DNA of 9,506 bases. It comes from Actinomycetota bacterium (GTDB lineage: Bacteria; Actinomycetota; Acidimicrobiia; Acidimicrobiales; Ilumatobacteraceae). Within the stretch, counting starts at the first letter, position 1, and each line of letters opens with the position of its first letter. The stretch is from the NCBI GenBank assembly GCA_009703975.1, contig WLFB01000031.1, forward strand, positions 1-9,506, given 5' to 3'. Under the pieces are notes generated by a model. That model had not been told where the DNA came from and did not search any database. It worked only from the letters and a program-made list of their open reading frames with translations. Shown piece after piece: positions 6,515 to 9,506 of this stretch. The position numbers and the translations under genes were made by a program.

Positions 6515-7294
6515 GTGCTAATCGCAGTCTTTACAGCCTCAGCCAATCAAACTAATGCAACACTGGCGGGCACAGCCACGCTTGTTGCCTGTGCATTTGC
6601 ATTAATCACGTTTGATCGCTGGCAACTTCGTGGTCAGTCACACGACTTGGCATGGACAATTGCGATGATTCTCTTTGCAGTCGGATCACTTGCTTTATGG
6701 TGGGCCGAAACAACCGGCTGGACACTATTGATATTTAGAATCTTTTTCGTTTCCGGTGCTGTACTCAACGTTGCATGGCTCGCACTAGGCACAATTTATT
6801 TGTTGACTGGCAAAACTACTGGTGACCATGTTCTTAAGTATTTAACAAGTCTGAGTACATTTTCTATTGGCATCGTCTTGATCGCACCCGCGAAACGAGA
6901 AATAGTTGATGGAGAGTTTCCTTCGGCGCGTCAGTTATTTGGTGTTACTCCGCGAATTCTTGCCGCGGTTGGTTCTGGCGTGCCGGCACTGATAATAATT
7001 TTTGGTGCGCTGTGGTCAACATTCAGGGTGATCCAAAAATCAACACCTTCTATGGCACAGAAAAATGTACGCATTGTTAAATCACCAAAACGATTGGCGA
7101 TCGGCAATGTTCTTGTTGCCACAGGCACAATCGTGCTTTCGGCGAGTGGATCTTTAGCCGGTCGCCTTGGCAAAGATCGGGCGTTTGCCGTCACATTACT
7201 AATCGGTTTATGTATTTTATTTTCAGGATTTTTAGTCGCTAGTAATTCGACTCGAAGTATTACAAAAGATAATTCATCTGCGAGCAACAGCTAG
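6515..7294 (+). CDS. Polytopic membrane protein of unknown function, divergent from rex
   Basis: I cannot assign a family to this 259-residue protein. It is strongly hydrophobic with about seven predicted membrane helices, near residues 16-33, 47-64, 75-97, 107-126, 148-168, 195-215 and 224-243. The longest soluble loops are at 127-146 and 172-194; the latter is rich in lysine and arginine and so is probably cytoplasmic. The tail is short and polar. No transporter, redox or catalytic motif is evident, and there are only two cysteines, both within helices. The GTG start lies 6 nt after a TATCGT -10 box and has no Shine-Dalgarno sequence. The shared intergenic region with rex holds a Rex-type palindrome, so redox control is possible, though the operator sits far upstream for direct repression. 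It converges with a tiny membrane-protein gene 6 nt beyond its stop. Confidence 0.75.
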   Translation: MLIAVFTASANQTNATLAGTATLVACAFALITFDRWQLRGQSHDLAWTIAMILFAVGSLALWWAETTGWTLLIFRIFFVSGAVLNVAWLALGTIYLLTGKTTGDHVLKYLTSLSTFSIGIVLIAPAKREIVDGEFPSARQLFGVTPRILAAVGSGVPALIIIFGALWSTFRVIQKSTPSMAQKNVRIVKSPKRLAIGNVLVATGTIVLSASGSLAGRLGKDRAFAVTLLIGLCILFSGFLVASNSTRSITKDNSSASNS

Positions 7295-7300
7295 CAGTAA

Positions 7301-7384
7301 TCAGCGAATCACGAGCGAGCCAATGCCCGCCGCAAAGATAAACAAAAGTAACAAAGCAATTGTCAGAGTTGTTGCAGGTCGCAT
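7301..7384 (-). CDS. Small single-helix membrane protein, 27 residues
   Basis: On the minus strand an ATG at 7384 opens a 27-codon frame ending in TGA at 7301. It begins MRPATTLTIALLLLFIF and ends in VIR. Residues 7-25 form one hydrophobic helix with a single Arg before it and one after it, a typical small membrane protein layout. The frame starts 10 nt after the stop of the SAM hydrolase gene and ends 6 nt before the convergent stop at 7294, so it neatly fills the gap. No strong Shine-Dalgarno sequence is present (a weak AGAGATC precedes the ATG), so translation probably relies on coupling to the upstream gene. A chance open frame of this size is possible, but the composition and placement argue for a real gene. 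Function is unknown. Confidence 0.5.
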   Translation of the reverse strand: MRPATTLTIALLLLFIFAAGIGSLVIR

Positions 7385-7394
7385 GATCTCTAGA

Positions 7395-8294
7395 TTAACG
7401 AGTCGGACTAATTTTTACTGACGTGGTCACTGAGGCCGAATCTTGACTAGGTGAATCGGTAGGGGCCGACAGAACGATTAGGTCTCCCTGACCAATCTGT
7501 AGTTCATTTGCTGCCGATCCGCGATCTACACAAAGCGAAAGCATCCCGTAAGAGTCAACTACTAACCCAAGGCCACTTCCAATCTGGTCATAACTCTGAA
7601 CAATTTTTAATGCTCGCACGACTGGCTCACGAGATGCACTCGCTCCACTCAATAGAGAACCGATTTCAACGCGCACCACCTCGCCAAAATTTGTCACTTC
7701 GTCTGGCCCAACATTGAGTTGGCAATTGCCAAAGCGATCAACCCATGTGACCTCGCCGTGCAATGAACCATTTTCTTCTCGCGGCAGAGGTACAACACCT
7801 GGCAGCAATAAAGCCGGGTCAATTAATTCTCCGAGTTCACTGAGATCGATGCCGTTGCAAAGATGTGCGGCAACCGGTCCAAAAATATCTCGACCAGCAA
7901 ATGTTTCGCCTGGCGCATCGAGATGGTAATCAGTATTCGTTAGGCAAACTGCTCGCCCAGCACCACCAGCCAATGCGATAGCCATCGCCAACAGTCCATT
8001 ATCTGGGCCAACGAAAACACCTTCGCCATTTGCAACTTCAACAGCGATTGCACGTCGACTTGAACCAACTCCTGGATCAACAACTGCGAGCACAACACCA
8101 CTCGCGACATACGACACACATCGCGCAAGGCTCAGTGAGCCGGCACGGATATCAAACGGTTCAATTTCGTGTGTTAGGTCAACCACACGACAACTCGGAG
8201 CAATTTCATAAATCACACTCTTGACGACGCCAACAAACTCATCGCGTGTTCCGTAATCGGATAGAAACGAGATTGTCGAATATTTACTTGTCAT
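7395..8294 (-). CDS. SAM hydrolase (S-adenosyl-L-methionine hydroxide adenosyltransferase, DUF62 family)
   Basis: This 299-residue protein should split S-adenosylmethionine with water into adenosine and methionine in the cytoplasm; it is related to fluorinase and chlorinase. DUF62 landmarks are in order: FLSDYGTRDEFVG (10-22), VVDLTHEI (37-44), VVDPGVGSSRRA (71-82), VGPDNGLL (95-102), TFAGRDIFGPVAAHL (131-145), and a C-terminal barrel opened by VDRFGNCQLN. D73 and R80 match two members of the Asp-Arg-His water-activating triad. The expected His in FHGRD is Ala133 here, so catalysis is not guaranteed. The start is set at ATG 8294 because homology begins immediately after it. The frame stays open to 8357, but that extension crosses the strong hairpin. 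A TATCGT -10 box lies 9 nt upstream. A terminator-like structured region separates it from proC. Confidence 0.88.
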   Translation of the reverse strand: MTSKYSTISFLSDYGTRDEFVGVVKSVIYEIAPSCRVVDLTHEIEPFDIRAGSLSLARCVSYVASGVVLAVVDPGVGSSRRAIAVEVANGEGVFVGPDNGLLAMAIALAGGAGRAVCLTNTDYHLDAPGETFAGRDIFGPVAAHLCNGIDLSELGELIDPALLLPGVVPLPREENGSLHGEVTWVDRFGNCQLNVGPDEVTNFGEVVRVEIGSLLSGASASREPVVRALKIVQSYDQIGSGLGLVVDSYGMLSLCVDRGSAANELQIGQGDLIVLSAPTDSPSQDSASVTTSVKISPTR

Positions 8295-8303
8295 CGGCGT
8301 CTC

Positions 8304-8309
8304 ACGATA
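8304..8309 (-). promoter_or_regulatory. Putative -10 box (TATCGT) for the SAM hydrolase gene
   Basis: The minus-strand hexamer TATCGT ends 9 nt before the ATG at 8294, giving a transcript with a leader of only about 2-3 nt. It is the same hexamer as the one before the GTG at 6515. It lies downstream of the 8323-8355 hairpin, so the gene can be expressed even if read-through from proC is stopped there. Confidence 0.35.
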
Positions 8310-8322
8310 CTGAGAAACGTAA

Positions 8323-8355
8323 GAGCCGGTGCCAACCCCCCGACGGCACCGGCTC
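8323..8355 (-). terminator. 11-bp GC-rich hairpin, probable intrinsic terminator after proC / before SAM hydrolase
   Basis: Perfect arms GAGCCGGTGCC and GGCACCGGCTC (8345-8355 and 8323-8333) enclose an 11-nt loop. On the minus strand the stem is followed by TTACGTTTCT, a broken rather than clean T-tract, so termination may be partial or conditional. It would separate proC transcription from the SAM hydrolase gene. Confidence 0.5.
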
Positions 8356-8427
8356 AAACGGCGCAGCTCTTGCGAGCGCGACTCCCAGTTGGGGGGTTAC
8401 CCCGTCCGGTGATCTTGCGACATTTCT
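8323..8427 (-). ncRNA. Candidate structured RNA (leader/attenuator or small RNA) between proC and SAM hydrolase
   Basis: This stretch is much richer in GC than its surroundings and holds nested complementarity, best read on the minus strand. In transcript order: CACCGG (8411-8406); a GGGG-TAA-CCCC hairpin (8403-8393); a stem capped by a GCAA tetraloop (8379-8361, one bulged base); then an 11-bp hairpin (8355-8323). CACCGG can pair with CCGGTG (8352-8347), which is part of the last hairpin's 5' arm, giving two exclusive folds. AACCCCCC (8398-8391) is fully complementary to GGGGGGTT in that hairpin's loop (8341-8334). A TAAAGT hexamer at 8434-8439 could start it near 8427. I match no known riboswitch class. 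The plus strand is less likely because it lacks a GNRA loop and no gene lies downstream. Confidence 0.45.
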
Positions 8428-8467
8428 ATTCTCACTTTAGACACGATTAACAGGTATCAAACAAATT

Positions 8468-8484
8468 TTGGTAGAAATTACCAA
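8468..8484 (-). terminator. Weak hairpin 20 nt after the proC stop
   Basis: TTGGTA and TACCAA form a 6-bp stem around a 5-nt loop, followed on the minus strand by AATTTGTTT. The stem is short and AT-rich, so it would be a weak terminator or an mRNA 3' end stabiliser. Confidence 0.25.
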
Positions 8485-8503
8485 CATTTAGTTTCAGTGA
8501 AAT

Positions 8504-9298
8504 CTATTGGCCAAGTTCTCTACTTCGAGCCGTTGCTGCATGTACCGCTGCTGAGATAATTTCTGCGAAATGCTTATTCTCAAGTGTGGCAATGCCTGCG
8601 GCCGTTGTGCCATTCGGGGAAGTTACATTTTGTCGCAACTTTGCTGGACCATCAGCACTTTGTGCCAGCAATGCAGATGAGCCGACTAAGAGTTGTCGAA
8701 CAAGTTCATTGGCAACTTCAGCCGATAATCCTTGTTGCACGCCAGCATCTATTAAAGCTTCAGCTAGCAAGAAAATATATGCTGGGCCACTTCCAGATAA
8801 GCCGGTCACGGCATCAAGCAGATTTTCTTCAACTTCAACAACTTTGCCAACACTCTGCAGAATTTTTATCGCCCATGAAATCTGATCACTTGAACAATTC
8901 ACACTTGCCGCCATCGCTGATGCACCCTGACCAATTAGCGCAGGAGTATTCGGCATCGCGCGCACAACTGAAATTGAGTTTCCACAAGCACTTTCAATTG
9001 AAGCAATCGTTACTCCGGCTGCAATTGACAGCAACTGCTTAACACCAAAATTTTTAAGCGTCAAGCAAATTTCAGCAACATCATTTGGTTTCACCGCGAC
9101 AATAACTGAATCGCAATTCAGGATTCGCTCAGAAATAACTGACTCTGGAAATTCTTTACTTAAGATCGCTCGGCGATCAGAGCTTTTTTCAACTATCACC
9201 AATTCGCTAGGTAGTAAAAATCTTTCGGCAACTAATCCACGAGCGAGAGCGGCACCCATGTTGCCCCCGCCAACTATGACTAACGACGGGCTACTCAT
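8504..9298 (-). CDS. proC: Pyrroline-5-carboxylate reductase
   Basis: This 264-residue enzyme catalyses the last step of proline synthesis, reducing 1-pyrroline-5-carboxylate with NAD(P)H in the cytoplasm. The Rossmann motif VIVGGGNMGAALA is at residues 7-19. VVRAMPNTPA (112-121), AVTGLSGSGPAY (163-174) and VTSPNGTTAAGI (225-236) are the hallmark P5CR segments for substrate binding and the all-alpha dimerisation domain. Length is typical. ATG 9298 is chosen over GTG 9316 because the conserved region starts directly after it and GGTGATC, a strong match to the 16S rRNA 3' end, lies 5 nt upstream. It starts 30 nt after the stop of an unrecognised gene in the same direction, so the two may share a transcript. 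It is one of the few genes here with a clear ribosome binding site. Confidence 0.95.
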   Translation of the reverse strand: MSSPSLVIVGGGNMGAALARGLVAERFLLPSELVIVEKSSDRRAILSKEFPESVISERILNCDSVIVAVKPNDVAEICLTLKNFGVKQLLSIAAGVTIASIESACGNSISVVRAMPNTPALIGQGASAMAASVNCSSDQISWAIKILQSVGKVVEVEENLLDAVTGLSGSGPAYIFLLAEALIDAGVQQGLSAEVANELVRQLLVGSSALLAQSADGPAKLRQNVTSPNGTTAAGIATLENKHFAEIISAAVHAATARSRELGQ

Positions 9299-9303
9299 CA
9301 CTA

Positions 9304-9310
9304 GATCACC
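9304..9310 (-). promoter_or_regulatory. Shine-Dalgarno sequence (GGTGATC) that fixes the proC start
   Basis: The minus-strand GGTGATC matches the sense equivalent of the 16S rRNA 3' end and lies 5 nt before ATG 9298. It supports that start over GTG 9316 and contrasts with the SD-less starts of most other genes in the window. Confidence 0.6.
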
Positions 9311-9328
9311 CGGCACAGATTAATCAGC

Positions 9329-9506
9329 CTAGTTAGACACACTCGAACCACCTAACGGCTTCCCCGACCGCTCGGCAGTTCGAGTGCTACTAAGTTGTGT
9401 ACGCATGGCTTTTGCTTTGGCAAAGCCAATTTCGAGGAGACTCCAAAACAGTTGTTCAACCACCGAATAAAGGGTGCCAATCACACGATCTAGCTCTCTT
9501 TCGACA
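9329..9506 (-). CDS. C-terminal end of an unidentified protein upstream of proC (truncated by window edge)
   Basis: A minus-strand frame enters from the right edge and ends in TAG at 9329-9331, giving 58 visible residues. The first ~38 (starting VERELDRVIGTLYSVVEQLF) look like one long amphipathic helix, possibly a coiled coil. A basic, Ser/Thr/Gly-rich tail follows (TRTAERSGKPLGG), probably disordered. No family is recognisable from this part. The stop lies 30 nt before the proC start codon in the same orientation, so they are probably co-transcribed. Confidence 0.55.
   Translation of the reverse strand, partial: VERELDRVIGTLYSVVEQLFWSLLEIGFAKAKAMRTQLSSTRTAERSGKPLGGSSVSN
9340..9386. repeat. 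Inverted repeat with 9-bp perfect arms inside the end of the upstream gene
   Basis: CACTCGAAC (9340-9348) and GTTCGAGTG (9378-9386) are perfect complements 29 nt apart, with a nested CCGA/TCGG stem (9364-9375). The repeat lies in the codons for the disordered tail of the partial protein. It has no T-tract on either side, so it is not an obvious terminator and may be an mRNA fold or chance. Confidence 0.3.

Noticed and set aside
8295..8357. N-terminal extension of the SAM hydrolase by 21 residues to an upstream start at 8357.
   Set aside because: The extension is Arg/Gly-rich, not family-like, and is encoded by the GC-rich terminator hairpin. The conserved protein begins right after ATG 8294.
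8361..8427. Known riboswitch classes (SAM-I/IV, SAH, c-di-GMP, c-di-AMP, TPP, cobalamin) for the structured RNA.
   Set aside because: Isolated similarities such as GGGGTTAC or AACGGCGC occur, but none of the conserved cores appears in the right order, so no class was assigned.
8490..8500. Short palindrome TTTCA-G-TGAAA just after the proC stop, considered as a second Rex or other operator.
   Set aside because: It is only 11 bp, lies downstream of a gene rather than at a promoter, and does not fit the spaced half-sites of the Rex motif.
8584..9042. A 152-codon plus-strand open frame opposite proC.
   Set aside because: It is rich in His, Leu and Gln, as expected for the antisense of a conserved gene. 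proC on the other strand is unambiguous.
9299..9316. GTG at 9316 as an alternative proC start.
   Set aside because: It lies upstream of the Shine-Dalgarno sequence GGTGATC that is ideally spaced for ATG 9298, and the six extra residues are not part of the P5CR fold.
9340..9390. tRNA-like words on the minus strand (a D-arm-like GCCGAGCGGT and a T-loop-like GGTTCGAGT) within the 9-bp inverted repeat.
   Set aside because: The two words are only about 20 nt apart, with no anticodon arm or acceptor stem, and lie inside an open coding frame. They are most likely chance rather than a tRNA or attachment-site remnant.

Overview
This 9.5 kb window looks like ordinary chromosome from a bacterium of modest GC content (mid-40s percent by eye). 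The gene types suggest an actinobacterium, perhaps a low-GC aquatic Acidimicrobiia-like lineage: an actinobacterial-style Rex, a geranylgeranyl-reductase-family protein, a SAM hydrolase, and start codons with no Shine-Dalgarno sequence placed just after a -10 box. That placement is inference, since there is no rRNA or phylogenetic marker here. I see no phage, IS element, CRISPR array or tRNA gene.

Left part (1-2187, + strand): the tail of a probable c-type-cytochrome-related protein, then a geranylgeranyl-reductase-like flavoprotein (likely acting on menaquinone side chains or isoprenoid lipids), then a hexapeptide-repeat acyltransferase that contains no histidine at all.

Central part (2203-5675, - strand): a compact three-gene set transcribed leftward. 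It starts with a predicted lipoprotein (leaderless GTG start). A DegT-family PLP aminotransferase follows with a 4-nt ATGA overlap. A GMC-family FAD oxidoreductase with a ferredoxin-spaced cysteine cluster comes 9 nt further on. Together these could oxidise an alcohol to a ketone and transaminate it, perhaps on a cell-surface sugar.

Redox-control part (5722-7294): the Rex NADH/NAD+ sensor (- strand) diverges from a seven-helix membrane protein (+ strand). A near-perfect 22-bp palindrome between them fits the Rex operator and lies over the likely rex -35 region, implying autoregulation.

Right part (7301-9506, - strand): an unrecognised C-terminal coding fragment, proC (proline biosynthesis), a GC-rich structured intergenic segment, a DUF62-type SAM hydrolase and an unannotated 27-residue single-helix membrane protein. 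The structured segment (about 8315-8427) is the most intriguing element. It has an 11-bp terminator-like hairpin, an upstream strand that could compete with it, a GCAA-capped hairpin and an 8-nt loop-to-upstream complementarity, so it may be a new leader RNA, attenuator or sRNA.
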